From the NCBI GenBank assembly GCA_023105745.1, contig JALGQZ010000011.1, positions 50,392,698 through 50,456,697 on the forward strand: DNA of 64,000 nt, written 5' to 3'. Shown here in pieces: positions 24,645-35,759 of the stretch; positions within the stretch are counted from its first letter, which is position 1; the number at the start of each line of letters is the position of its first letter. The notes below the pieces were generated by a model that had not been told where the DNA came from, ran no database searches, and saw only the letters and a program-made list of their open reading frames with translations. This DNA comes from Austropuccinia psidii (Eukaryota; Basidiomycota; Pucciniomycetes; Pucciniales; Sphaerophragmiaceae). The position numbers were made by a program, and so were the translations under genes.

Positions 24645-25876
24645 TTATTTTTTATTGACTAATGCCAGAATGCGTTCCAGCTCCCCGATTGGCCTGCTTG
24701 ATGACAATGCCGCTATAGTGAGATCCATCTGGCATTGCTTTTCCTTCAATTCCAATTCACGATTCCACTTTTCTTTTTCAAATTCATGTTTCTTTGCATT
24801 TTGCTTCTCGTCAAACTCCATTTGTTTTTGTAGCTTGACTTCTTCAAACCGTTGTTTTTCCATGTTGCACACTTTCTCTTCATTCCACCTCTCCCTGTCC
24901 CACTCCAAACGTGCATGTTCACTTATTTCACGGGCTAATAAGCATGAATTTTGTCAGTAGGATTCTTAATAGTATCCATAATTGCAAGTCATACCTTTGT
25001 TGCGTGATTCAAGTATATTTGCATAAGTAGGTGCAAACATATCCAGCGACCTTTTCCTAGAACCACTCTTGTCATTCAAGTTGGGTGTCATGGCTTGATT
25101 ACGCTTTTGTGCTGAATGCATTATGGATTTACTTTTCTGATCAAAGGAGGAATAATCAATATTGGTGTGAATAAATATGACTCTTAAATGTACTTACCAA
25201 ATCATCTTGAAGGTTTTCCACTGGAACCAAGTTATCCTCATTATGAAGCAAACGATCCAGATTGTGAGGTGAATCCAAGTGATTATTCTCCTTTGAAAAG
25301 CAAATGGGCTTTAATTATCTGAGGTATAAAAAGGAAGAGACCATAGCGTACCTTATCAAGCAAAACATCATCATCATCACCATTGAGACTGTCTTTTTCT
25401 TGCGAATCATAGCTTGCAATGGGAGTGACATTGGGCTTGTGGCCAAAGAGCACATCCATTTCTGCATAGCAAGGACACATACTTTCCAGCTTTTCACTCA
25501 TGGATTTTATTCCTTTACTCTCATCATCTTCCGTTATTCCAGCCCCAGTTAAGTTTTTGAATTTTTTGGCTGCCATATATTTCTTTTTATATGTTCGCCA
25601 TCGATCTCGGATGCTGCTTGAACTAAGGTTTAGGCGATTTCGTGATTTTTTGTTGACCTCAATGGCCATAAGCTGAAACCCATGCTGCTTTGAGGAAGGA
25701 GGTCTTCCAATAGTTGTTGAACCGCTAGTACCAAAACATGACTCGAAATTGGACTTGACTGAAAGCCAATTAATTATTGTTAAATAATCTGTACGTATTA
25801 AGTGACCTGATGGATGAGGCAGGCCAGAGGTGATCTTCATGTCTGTCTTGATTTGTCTTGCTTTGGATCGAGGCAT
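24645..25876 (-). CDS. SANT/Myb-like DNA-binding partner of the Harbinger transposase, four exons
   Basis: Exons 25,352-25,876, 25,198-25,290, 24,995-25,136 and 24,645-24,934, separated by GT-AG introns of 61, 61 and 60 bp; 349 residues. Frame is kept at every junction. Residues 30-152 form the rust Harbinger SANT-like domain with conserved W37, the FESCFGTSG and HGFQLMA motifs, W93 and CPCYAEMDVLFGHKPN. An acidic DDDD patch follows near 167. The last exon (about residues 250-340) is an extended charged coiled coil rich in E, K and R. Such proteins bind the element's ends and recruit or import the transposase. The start was chosen at the ATG at 25,876, because the open frame extends further upstream only through non-ATG codons towards the terminal repeats. 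No defect was seen. The decayed relative at 3890-4330 shows the family is repeated in this genome. Confidence 0.88.
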
Positions 25877-25984
25877 TATTATATGGATGATGAAGTATAA
25901 ATGGACTATCAGCTGTTCGGTCAGATTGTCCAAAATGGAGTTCAGAAGAACATGTTGTACAGGTATGAATTGTGAGTACTCATT

Positions 25985-26110
25985 TGGGTTAGGTTTCAAG
26001 CTGAAATCCCAGATGCATGGGATTTGGTCAAAATACCATGGGATTTATACATAAAAAACCTGGGATTTAGTGTTGGGATTTGGGTTCCAAATCCCGTGTT
26101 ATTTTAAGGC
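25985..26110 (-). repeat. Right subterminal GGGATTT array
   Basis: Six or more GGGATTT/AAATCCC motifs within about 120 bp inside the right end, mirroring the left array. It also overlaps the likely promoter of the SANT-like gene, so the same sites could couple transposition and expression (inference). Confidence 0.75.
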
Positions 26111-26136
26111 GGGATTTGGTGACTTTGACACCCCCT
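26111..26136 (-). repeat. Right terminal inverted repeat of the Harbinger element
   Basis: Reverse complement begins AGGGGGTGTCAAAGTC and matches the left end; followed by the AAT target duplication at 26,137-26,139. Confidence 0.9.
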
Positions 26137-26627
26137 AATGTAAACATTTATTGAGATTATTTGAATTAGTGGAGCGTTTGATTCCTGAAAATGTAGAATT
26201 CAGTAAAATTGAAAAACTTTTTCAAGTATAAGAATGTAACTGGAAAGTCCTTCTACTTCTCTTTTGAGTAAACTAAGAAAATATTCAAAAGAAAAAGCAA
26301 GCCATTCTCTTTATATCAGAAAAAGAGATGAGAGCCACACTATTTAAAAATTTGACAAAAATAATTAATTAAGAGATTAATTAGAATATGAGATACAAAT
26401 TGAAGCAATACCTCAATTGCAAAAATATTAATAAATAAAAAATAAAGTTTATATATATCATCTATTTTTTACTTTTCTTAATACATTTATCAGAGGAAAA
26501 TTCTATTATAATTTATCTTCTTTCTTCTAAATCTGAAAAAAATGAATTTATGAGACAAAAAAGGTATATTCATTTTGCTTGTCAAAATGAGAATTTACTT
26601 CAACATGGAAAACTTTCTAAGAAATCT

Positions 26628-27045
26628 TCTAAAGGAAAAATAGGAATTAATTTCAATATTACTGAATAATAAGTAACCAACCAAGTAAGATACAACATTT
26701 TTTCATTTTAGAAACTAGGTTTTACTCATGCAGGCCCTCAAAAGACAAAGAGAACTGCCCAAAGTCACATTAAAGATAGGATGAAATATCTTTATAGTTC
26801 ATAATTTCTGAATTCATATAAAAAAGAGCTAGAAGGGAGACAGATTCTAAAGGAAAAATAGGAATTAATATTAATATTCATTAATCATCAGTAACCAACC
26901 AAGTCACATACAACATTTCTTCATTTTTTAAACTAGGTTTCACTTATGAAGGCCCTCGAAAGACAAAGATAATTGTTTAAAGTCACAGTAATTATAGGGT
27001 AAAATATCTTTATAGTTCATAATTTATGAATTACTATAAAGAATT
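26628..27045. repeat. Tandem duplication of about 218 bp
   Basis: Two adjacent copies (26,628-26,845 and 26,846 to about 27,045) share 'tctaaaggaaaaataggaatt', 'gtaaccaaccaagt', 'gcaggccctc/gaaggccctc' and 'aatatctttatagttcataattt' in the same order, at perhaps 80-85% identity by eye. No coding potential. Confidence 0.85.
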
Positions 27046-27164
27046 GGTGAAAGAATCTTTTTTTGGACGTGTTTCATGATAATTATGTAATATAAAGTAA
27101 ATGTGCTATATAAGATTAAAATGAATTGAAATCTTGTATGTTATGTAATATTCACCATAAGAAA

Positions 27165-28626
27165 AATGGCTTCACCTGACAGCAGGTTTTGCATTTGGAA
27201 ATTAGGTTGAACCTCTTCTAGAAAGAGCTTGGACGTTTCCTTTGAGCTTGATTGAAGCCAGGATTTGAGTTTTTTAGTATTCTAAGTTATTCCAAGCCAC
27301 TGGAATATTACAGAAGTTCAGGGATTTTTTTCCTTTCTTGATGGGATGGACCAAGAATATAGTATATTTTATGAAAATTGTTTCCATTTCTATTTTCATC
27401 TTCAAGTGAATACCCTCTATGATAAAGAATTAAATCTTAAAAAATATTTTCAATTTAAATAGCTCCATTCTTTTCAAAGCCAAAATAAATGAAAAGCAGT
27501 TTATAAAATGAATAAATCTCTTATCTTTATTTATTGATGAGCTATTATTAATTTATGAAAATTGTACTTCCTATTTCCATCTTGAAAAATGGCTGCAAAT
27601 ACATATCTCAGATTTTTGCATCTGAATCCTCTTTTAAAAAAACTAGATTGTTGAATATGTTTTTTTCAAAAATGGCTAATTTTCTGGAACCTCAGAAGAA
27701 AAAGATGAAGGCTTTGAAATCCCTTTCAATGAAACTATTTTGAAAGAAATAGAAAAAAGATGTCTATTTTGTCTTATTTATTGATTTGAATATCTGGAAT
27801 TCAGGTTCTTTTGGATTTTATCATTTTCTGATTTCTTTGTATCCTCAAAAATTTGCATCAATTTTCATTACAAAAACCAAAATTTCTCTTTTTAAAGGGA
27901 AAATACCTTAATATTGCTTGTTTTAGAGTAGTATTTCTTAGTTCAAAAGAGAATTAGTGGGTTTTATAAATTACAGCCCCTGAAACTGGAAGAAATGCAA
28001 ATTTTAAAAGGGAATTACAGTACAGGGCCTGTAACAAAATTGGCACTTGTAAATGATTTTACATTAGCAGGCCTTTCAAAGCCTTCTATGGTAATTTTAA
28101 TTGAAAGCCAAAAAAATTCAAAATAATGAAAAGGAATTAAAGAAAATTGAAAAAAAGCAAAAAATAAATAAATAAAAAAAAAGTGATAACATAATCAAAA
28201 TAACACATCACTCTAAAAATTTGTAAAAACACACAAAAAAGTGAAAAAAATGGTCAAAATGGATTTAGCCTAGAAGAAAACAAAATTTCCTCTTGCTTTC
28301 ATTGAAAAAATATGAAAAAATATTGATTTCAATAATATTAAAAAATGCATTTCACATTTTTAATTTTTTATACTTCTTCTTTTGAGTTCTTTCTGTCATT
28401 TTATTCCAAATCTTTGTTAAAACAATATTTTTAAGATTTTTTGGGGGTTTTTTGTCTCTGTTTTCTCTTTCAACAATGAAATCAAAGAATATGTCTATTA
28501 TAAAATAATTTTGGAAAGAGCATTTTGAGCTTTCAAATTCAATAGCATTATGATAAAACTAATAAAAAGTGAGAATAATTTGCTATTTTTAAAGAAGGAA
28601 GGGTCAGTTTGCTTAATATCTGATAT
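27165..28626 (+). repeat. Dispersed degenerate repeat, copy 1, left part
   Basis: Shares ordered blocks with 35,760-37,860: 'gcatttggaaattaggttg', 'ttattccaagccactggaatatta', 'ggaattacagtacagggcctgta', and 'tctctttcaacaatgaaa' near the solo LTR. The right part continues after the solo LTR at 30,068. It has no open frames and the type of element is unknown; it could be an old LTR or a non-autonomous DNA element. Confidence 0.6.
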
Positions 28627-28631
28627 GTATA

Positions 28632-30062
28632 TGTCAGGCTGAGTCTATGATGAAGCTTATTAATGACTAGTTGCAAGCTTTAACAATGAATTTGACATGG
28701 TAAGAATAAGAAATAAAAGGTTTATTTATGATGGTAAGGGGTTATAATAGAATATTCAGGGCTTTACTATTGAGAAATAGTGATGGTGAGTGCTGTTGAA
28801 AGCCCTGGGTGCAGCTTTACATGTTGGGTTACAACATTAAAGACTACAATGATTAAAATTATAGTTAAAAATGATTATTTTCAAAGAGTATAACTGTTTT
28901 TAACAGTTGTGCTATGTAGGAATTCAAGAGATAGGATGAGGAAACCTTTCCTGGTGAAGAAAAGGTCCCTTTTTATCCTCAAAGTGGGTGGAAAGGGCTA
29001 CAAGACCTTTCCATGTAGAGGAAGTGAAGATTTTTCCCTTCCAAGGACTGGATTGTGGTTTTCACAAGGTCTGTATAGCATGTATTGGGCTCAGATGTGG
29101 TTTTGAAACCACATCTGGGAAGTTTTCACCAATACAGGGTGAATATTTTCATCTGGGGACCACATAGCCCTCTTCTGATGTGTAGAATGCTGTACAGAAC
29201 CTGTACAGGAACCCAGTATTGATGAAACTATGAGTTATTGAAGTATAAACAGGCTTCTTTGTCTGTTTGACACCTCATAATAATAGTTATGGGAGAATAT
29301 CCCACAGTAAGGCTGTATTGGTCTAAATGTGGGATTTTGACCTTAAAAGTTCCAAAGCTTTGTCAGTTTTTGAGATATAAAGCTCAAAGTTGGTTCATTG
29401 TGTAGCCCTGGATGTTTTCTACACAATGGTACCTCATTTGACATGGCTATCATTAAATATGGCAAAGTTATGCCATCTACAAGAGTTTCTGTACATATGT
29501 TTGATTTGCTTAAAATCTTTATGGAACTTATTTGCCCCATAAATTCTATTCTAGATGAGATATGGGGAAATGGATGGCACTTTCAGATAGCCCTAATTGT
29601 TGTCCTTTTCAAAAGGACCCCACTTTAGGTATCTCACACTAAAACTGTAGAGGTTAGATAAGAGGTGAATATTTTTTTCACCCTTCTTTGACCTTATTTT
29701 GGTCATAACTTCCATAATTCTGATGCTAGCTCAATTTGGCAAGTAACATTTGATATCCCTGACTTAGGGCTTCATGTCAAATACCAATTTGATGGGGTTA
29801 ACTTCCTTTCTCTGGATTTCGGATGAGAGGTGAAAATTAAGGTTTATGCTCAGCAACAACTTTGAGCAGAAATAGCTTTTTTATTCTTTGTCCTATGATG
29901 GTGGGACTTGTTTATTTGGAAAGTGATGGGGTTCCTCTTTCTTTTGATACATTGTGAGATGGTGTGGCTTAGCTTCATGCTTTGGTGGTATCTTGGCTTT
30001 ATCATTGGTTTATGGTATTTGGCTGTCATGCTTGTGCTCTATTTTTGAGTCACAGGCTAACA
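28632..30062 (-). mobile_element. Solo LTR of the element 1 family
   Basis: A 1431-bp segment starting TGTCAGGCTGAGTCTATGA and ending CACAGGCTAACA in + orientation, collinear with the LTRs at 41,322-42,757, 44,578-45,990 and 63,111 onward. It is flanked by a perfect 5-bp duplication, GTATA (28,627-28,631 and 30,063-30,067), so it is a solo LTR left by recombination. Short open frames within it are not genes. Confidence 0.92.
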
Positions 30063-30067
30063 GTATA

Positions 30068-30560
30068 TGCCAATATAGAATAGGATTATGTCAAAAAAAT
30101 ATATAAAAGATTGATTTTTCTAAAAGCCTGTTTAAATATTGTAATGATTCAGATTGATTCTTTTTTTACTTTTTTCAGGTTCAACAGTGTTTTCCTTTAT
30201 TTTCAAAAAGATATATATAAACGTTTTATCATATTTTCATTGATAAAAGCAAATTATTAGATATTATTCTCAATAGTCAATTACTTATTTGTGAAAAAAT
30301 TCAAATATGTGTTCGAAAATGTTTGAAAAGAGACTATTCATGACTTTACATCAAAAAAAGAAGATTGAATGGGTCAGTTACTTGATAAATCCTTGCAGCT
30401 TACAATTCAATCCTTGAGATATTATTAAGAAAGTTTCAGATTCTGATTGGACATGGCTCCAAAGTAATATTTGTGCCACTAGAAGCTCAATTCCCCAAAG
30501 GGTTAAGCCTATTTCTGTCGCCTCCCTTTTTGAGATGTGAATTTAATCAGTACTTTAACC
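30068..30560 (+). repeat. Dispersed degenerate repeat, copy 1, right part
   Basis: The block 'ggacatggctccaaagtaatatttgtgccact' matches 'tgacatggctctgaagtgaaatttggttcact' near 37,739 in copy 2. Removing the solo LTR makes copy 1 (about 1.95 kb) collinear with copy 2 (about 2.1 kb). Confidence 0.5.
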
Positions 30561-32329
30561 ATTTTGGGAAGGATAAATACCAAAGAAAACCACCAAATTT
30601 TCTCATATTATCTTTTAAACACACTTTAGAGAGCTGTGTATATGATCTTTTTACCTCCAATTTCTAAATATCTGATTATTCTAAGTTCATCATACCTTCA
30701 GATTTTCCAAGTTTATTGGCATAATTATTAATATAAAATACTCACAAGATATGTATGGATATATTTTTAGAAATAAATTTGTTAAAAGAACCTATTTATA
30801 CAAGTTCTTTTTCCTAAATATTTTATAGGATTCCTATTTTTTCAAAGAAAGCTAAATAAGCCGTCTCAGTTATTCATGAATATGCCACTTTCAATTATTT
30901 TCAATATATATTCAAGCTATATATCAGTTTAAATTACATGATAAAATATAGCATAGAAAGATATCCCTAAAACTGTTGAGGAGATTTCAGTTTTGAGAAA
31001 GTGAAAAACTCTTTTCTGAATTACTCCTGATAATCTGAGTTTAATTATGTAGTATTTATAAAGTAAAAATTATATTGCAAGATGATTAAGTCTGTAAACC
31101 CATCAATTTCATATGAGATATTAAATATTTGATTCCATGGAGCACTCTCCTTATATCCTAATCATTGAGAATTGTTTCAATATGAATTGTGTTGAATTTA
31201 AATTGCAAAAACTATCACAATAATTATGTAAAAGATTTCCTTTAAAAAATCGTTTTATATAATTAAATAACTGATAGCAAGAATGGCTGGCCATATGGAC
31301 ACATGAAGATTAGATTTCCTCAAATTTCAAAAAAAAACTTGCATTGTTCCATGTTAATTTGACGTTTTTATACAGATACTACCCTCATCTCCTCAAAATA
31401 GAAATTCAAATGATCTTGGTTTTCACATATTTGAGTAACACATTAAATCAAGATACTGATTGTGGAACTCATAATTTCTCCACAGAAATATGCTAAGCTG
31501 ACCTAAATTTGTATCAGTAAATAAAAATTGAATTCTCCACAGAATTCTAGAATATGATGTTTTTGATTTTGATGAAGATCTAAAGCTATATTATCAATTC
31601 AATTTTTTTTATATGAAAATAAAAATAGTTTGTAGCTTACACCATGGAATAGTATAATGAAAATTTCCTTGATAATAAAGCTAAAAACTTGTATTCTAGC
31701 TTAAATATTTATTTTATCTAGATATAAGGGTAATTTTCTCCTTCAACTTAGTTTATGGGCTAAACTAGGAGTGGTATTCTTTCAATATAGACTAAATTTT
31801 GATCAGCTTCTCCTTAAAATGAATCTGTACCACAAGGATTGAAATCTTGTTTCAATTGTATTAAAACCTTTATCTTAAAAGAGAGAAAAAATAAGGCATA
31901 TAATGCCTCACTAAATACAGCTTTTTATAAGAGAAAAAAGTCAAATGGTATGACATATTTTTCATAATATGTATATATTCAGACAGTCACAAAGTCCCTG
32001 AGAAATTCCAAGATTAATTATAATCATCTTTTCAAATTAAATGTTTCTAACTTCATTATTATTTATCTTTCCCATGAGTGAGCTTGACAGAAAGCTCATA
32101 TTGAAAGTGTGATATATATGTTAACATCTACAGGAAAATACCCAGAGATTGAATTTTTTGGAAAGAAAATGATAGAGAGTAATAAATGATATTTGAACAA
32201 ACTAAAAATTAAAATAACTCTGTTGATTGTGTATTTTTGAATTTTTGGGCTTTGAAAATCCTGAACAAACACTGATATTGAGCCAAGTCAATTAGGGAAT
32301 TGTGGCTTGCATATGTGGATTTAATTTAT
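30561..32329. other. AT-rich stretch, nothing recognised
   Basis: No coding or repeat signal identified. Confidence 0.4.
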
Positions 32330-32620
32330 TCCAAAGCTTCTATTTATGAATTGAGTTCCTTTACTACCTTCAAACTAAATCCAATCTACCTCCAATGTCA
32401 AATTCAAAATGCAACACCTGCTGTCAGGTCTAGACAATTTGCTCATGGTGATTCTAGTAGCTTGAAATAACTCAGAATATGAAGAAATATTAAATTCCTG
32501 GGTACAATCTAGCTCAGAGGAAGGATCCAAGCTTATTATATGCTTAGTACAAGGAAGTTTTAACATAAAATACTTGCTGTCAGGTAGAGCCACTTTTCTC
32601 ATAGTGAGCTGCAATGAAAC
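32330..32620 (-). repeat. Dispersed degenerate repeat, copy 3 (edge, internally duplicated)
   Basis: On the - strand two direct copies of about 175 bp each begin near 'cctgacagca(g/a)gt'. They carry the same order of blocks as 27,175-27,330: 'gcttggatccttcctctgag', then 'attctgagttatttcaagctact'. A sister phrase 'accatgagcaaa' before each unit also occurs at 35,765. The 90-residue - strand open frame here (32,375-32,647) is a by-product of this duplication. Confidence 0.6.
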
Positions 32621-32759
32621 ACATTGAATGTTGATTCTTGAAGGCATAATTTATTCTTACCTACATTGGATGTAAATGAGTTCTAATATTTGGGGGCGGA
32701 AATTTAATTATTCTTGGCAGGACAACTTCAGATAATTTGGTTTATTAAATTTGGGTATT

Positions 32760-34145
32760 GGTAAAAACATGTAAGAGCTTACGTGTTTTTACTAAAAACT
32801 TACGTGTTTTTACCATCAATTGGTAAAAACACGTAATTTTATGGTAAAAACGCGTAAGGGATGGTTTTTAAATGAAATATGGCTATTTATGGCATTTATG
32901 ATGCCATTAATGCCATTTGTGGCATTAAAAATTCCATTTATGGCATTAACAGTGCCATTAATGGAATTATCAATGAAATATTTCTGATGCCATTAATTCC
33001 ATTTATGGAATCAACATTGCCATAAATGGCATTAACAATGCCATAAACGGCATTAACAATGCCATAAATGGAATTATCAATGAAATATTATTGATGCCAT
33101 TAATGCCATTTATGGCATCAACAATGCCATGTTGCATTTTTGATGCCATTAATGCCATAAATGGCATTAATAATGCCACATTAACAATGCCATTAATGGC
33201 ATTACTAATACCATGAATGGCATTATCAATGCAATAAATGGAATAATGCCATTTATGTAACACCATAAATGGCATTGTTAATTCCATTTATGTAATGCCA
33301 CAAATGGAATTTTTGATTCCATAAATGGTATTTTTGATGCCATTTATGTTATAGTTAAGGCCATTAATTCCATTTTTAAGGTCAATGTTAAGGCCATTCA
33401 TGCCATTTTTAAGGCCATTTATGGCATTTTTAAATGCATAAATGGCATTGTCAAGGCCATTAAATTCAATTTATGGCATTGCTGTAATGCCATTTATGCC
33501 AATTTTCTGGCCATAAATGGCATCTGTATGTCATTCTTGATGCCATTTATGGCATTATTATGTCATTAGTGATGCCATTTATGGCACTATTTATGTGATA
33601 AATGACACTGTTAATGCCAAAAATCAAATTTTAACTTCCACTCATCATAAATTAAATTTTGAATTCAATTTATGTCATAAATGGCATTTTCAATTTAATT
33701 ACAAACATGAACAAAAAAACATAAAAAAACATGGACTTTTTAGGCCTACAAATGTTCTTGCAAAAAAAATACCAAAATGTTGGGCTTCTGGTTTATTATT
33801 CTCAACATTCTCACCTTCATTTTAAAAGAAAAATTATTGAAATTCATAAGTGGGAACATTTTTAATGAATTTTTTTAAAAAAATAGGCCATTTTACCAAA
33901 TTTCCCAAAATAGAAAAATTGGGCAAAAAAAAAATTTGAAAAAATTCGGGGACCTTCACATCCCATGTCAGAAAAAATATGGCAAAAAAAAATGTTAAAA
34001 ATTCTCAAAAATGAGCCTGAGGAATTTTTATAAAAAAATTAGGTTACTTACGTGTTTTTACCATAAAATTACGTGTTTTGGCCATAATTTGGTAAAAACA
34101 CATAAGGGCTTACGTGTTTTTACTAAAAGCTTACGTGTGTTTACC
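32760..34145. mobile_element. Foldback/MITE-like element with 99-bp inverted termini
   Basis: A 1386-bp unit whose two ends (32,760-32,858 and 34,047-34,145) are inverted copies of each other, each built from four or five short units of the type GGTAAAAACACGTAA in both orientations. It is flanked by the 3-bp repeat ATT (32,757-32,759 and 34,146-34,148). It encodes nothing; the interior is mostly a palindromic satellite. Foldback elements and non-autonomous DNA transposons have this design and rely on enzymes from elsewhere. The superfamily is unknown; the 3-bp flanking repeat would allow a Harbinger-like source. Confidence 0.75.
32880..33620. repeat. Palindromic ATGGCATTAATGCCAT satellite
   Basis: Dozens of TGCCAT/ATGGCA units in alternating orientation, separated by short AT spacers, fill about 740 bp. 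The core ATGGCATTAATGCCAT is self-complementary, so each strand can fold into many small hairpins. No fixed period is seen. Open frames here (33,003-33,287) only translate the repeat. Confidence 0.9.
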
Positions 34146-34148
34146 ATT

Positions 34149-35759
34149 ACCCTTAAATTTTTCCAAAAAAGGGAAAATTTTTTATGTTTATGTTTAAGCT
34201 CAGAATTTCAAGACAGAATTCACTTTTTCAAAAATAGTACTTTCAGAAAGCAGGATTGACTTGACAAGACATTGATAAAACAGATGGAATTAATATTTTT
34301 TGTTGAAATGAAGCTGGTTTATGTACTTTTATTTGAAGAAAAGGGGTAAATGTTTTACTCCTGTTTCATTTTATATTAAAGAAATCATAATTGAGGTCTT
34401 GTTGTATTTGAGAAGATGTACTTGCTTATGAGGAGGCTTTCTCCCGATTTCAAAAAAAAACAGAAAAATTATACAATATTGATTGATGGTACCAAAAGGA
34501 CAATGCTTAAAAGATTCAAGTTTTCTCCATATCTTATATAGAACTTGAATTGAAAAGATATTATAGAGCTTAGAGGAAAGATATTTCATTCAAGAATTGA
34601 GATGAAATTGTTGAGGATTGCTTTTTATGTAATAAATAACTGGTCACATTATTTCTTCTCTTAAATTATCCCTTCCAGTGACTCTACATATGAAGAAAGT
34701 CTGCTATTGGTATCTTTTAGAGTGAAAAATCTTCCTTTTTATTGGTGAGTAGGCCACTTGTTTGTTTTTAGAGAAGGTTTTGTTCTTAATTTTAAATAAA
34801 TTAATTAATAGCTTACAGGATTCCTTGAAAGGTTTCTAAATAAAATAGATGAATCATATTTGAAGGGGTGTTTATCTCTGAAGAATCAAGTGATGATAAT
34901 GAAAAAATAGTATTTTAACCTTGAATAGACATTTTAGACTATGGATCAAAGCTGGAACACAATAATGACCCCCAAGTTTACCACAAAGATGGTCTCCAAG
35001 GAGAAGAGTGAAATAGACATCTTCAGAATTAATGGAATAAAGTAAAGTCACAACAAGGCCACAACCACCAAATAGAATACTCAAAAAAGGAAGCCTTTCA
35101 ATTTGATAAAAATATTATTTTGATAAAAAAGAGGGCCATAAAACGGTACAGGCTTGAAGACTATATCATAATTGTATCCAGATATACCATAACACTACTA
35201 ATTGGATAAATAGAGGGAACGCTGCCATTTCTCACCTCCAATCCAGCTTCTAAGTCTTTGATGAGAGACTAATCAAGCATAATATTTTCTCAATTGGAAA
35301 CTAAATTGATATGAAAAATATGTCACTTGTACCTGTATCTCTCACAGATAAAAATTTACTAATAAATTACTCATAAAAAAGAAAAGGACTCTTTGAAAAA
35401 TAGTAATATTAGTTTGAGCCTGAATAGCTATGAAAAATTAATTCAAAGTAGTTCAGGGGCTTCAAAATATTTATTAGTGTACTTGGTACCACAATTTCAG
35501 CCACTTTTTAATTTTTTAAATTGAAAGCTGCCAAGGTTATAATCTCACACCAAGTGTTACCATAGAATACCCTCCAAGAAAATTGAATAATGAGGCTCCA
35601 AATCCATCAAAAATACTTTTTTAGAAAAATTATGGATTTTAGGAAATTACTAAGCCATCCATTGGTGAGCGCTTTCACCTTTTATGGGCCTAAATGGACA
35701 CATTGTGGCTTAAAGCCACATTTGGGCACTGATAACGGCGTTTTTATTTGTTGTGAGCC
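34149..35759. other. AT-rich stretch, nothing recognised
   Basis: No coding or RNA feature found. The small palindrome GTGGCTTAAAGCCAC lies near 35,705, just before the dispersed repeat copy 2. Confidence 0.4.

Larger units (their letters stand above)
20311..26136. mobile_element. Complete PIF/Harbinger DNA transposon carrying three genes
   Basis: A 5826-bp unit bounded by inverted terminal repeats of about 26 bp that start AGGGGGTGTCAAAGT and differ at one base. It is flanked by the 3-bp repeat AAT (20,308-20,310 and 26,137-26,139), matching the 3-bp target duplications of this superfamily. Inside are a HARBI1-like DDE transposase (+), a SANT/Myb-like partner (-) and, unexpectedly, a TET/JBP-like oxygenase (-). 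All three read open after removing short GT-AG introns (56-61 bp), so the copy looks young and possibly active. Subterminal GGGATTT repeats and a 58-bp minisatellite are also present. Harbinger elements move by cut-and-paste and normally encode only the first two proteins. Confidence 0.92.

Noticed and set aside
32880..33620. Possible CRISPR-like or gene signal in the GGCATT repeat block
   Set aside because: Units are short, palindromic, of irregular spacing and without unique spacers; this is a satellite. The open frame at 33,003-33,287 only translates the repeat.
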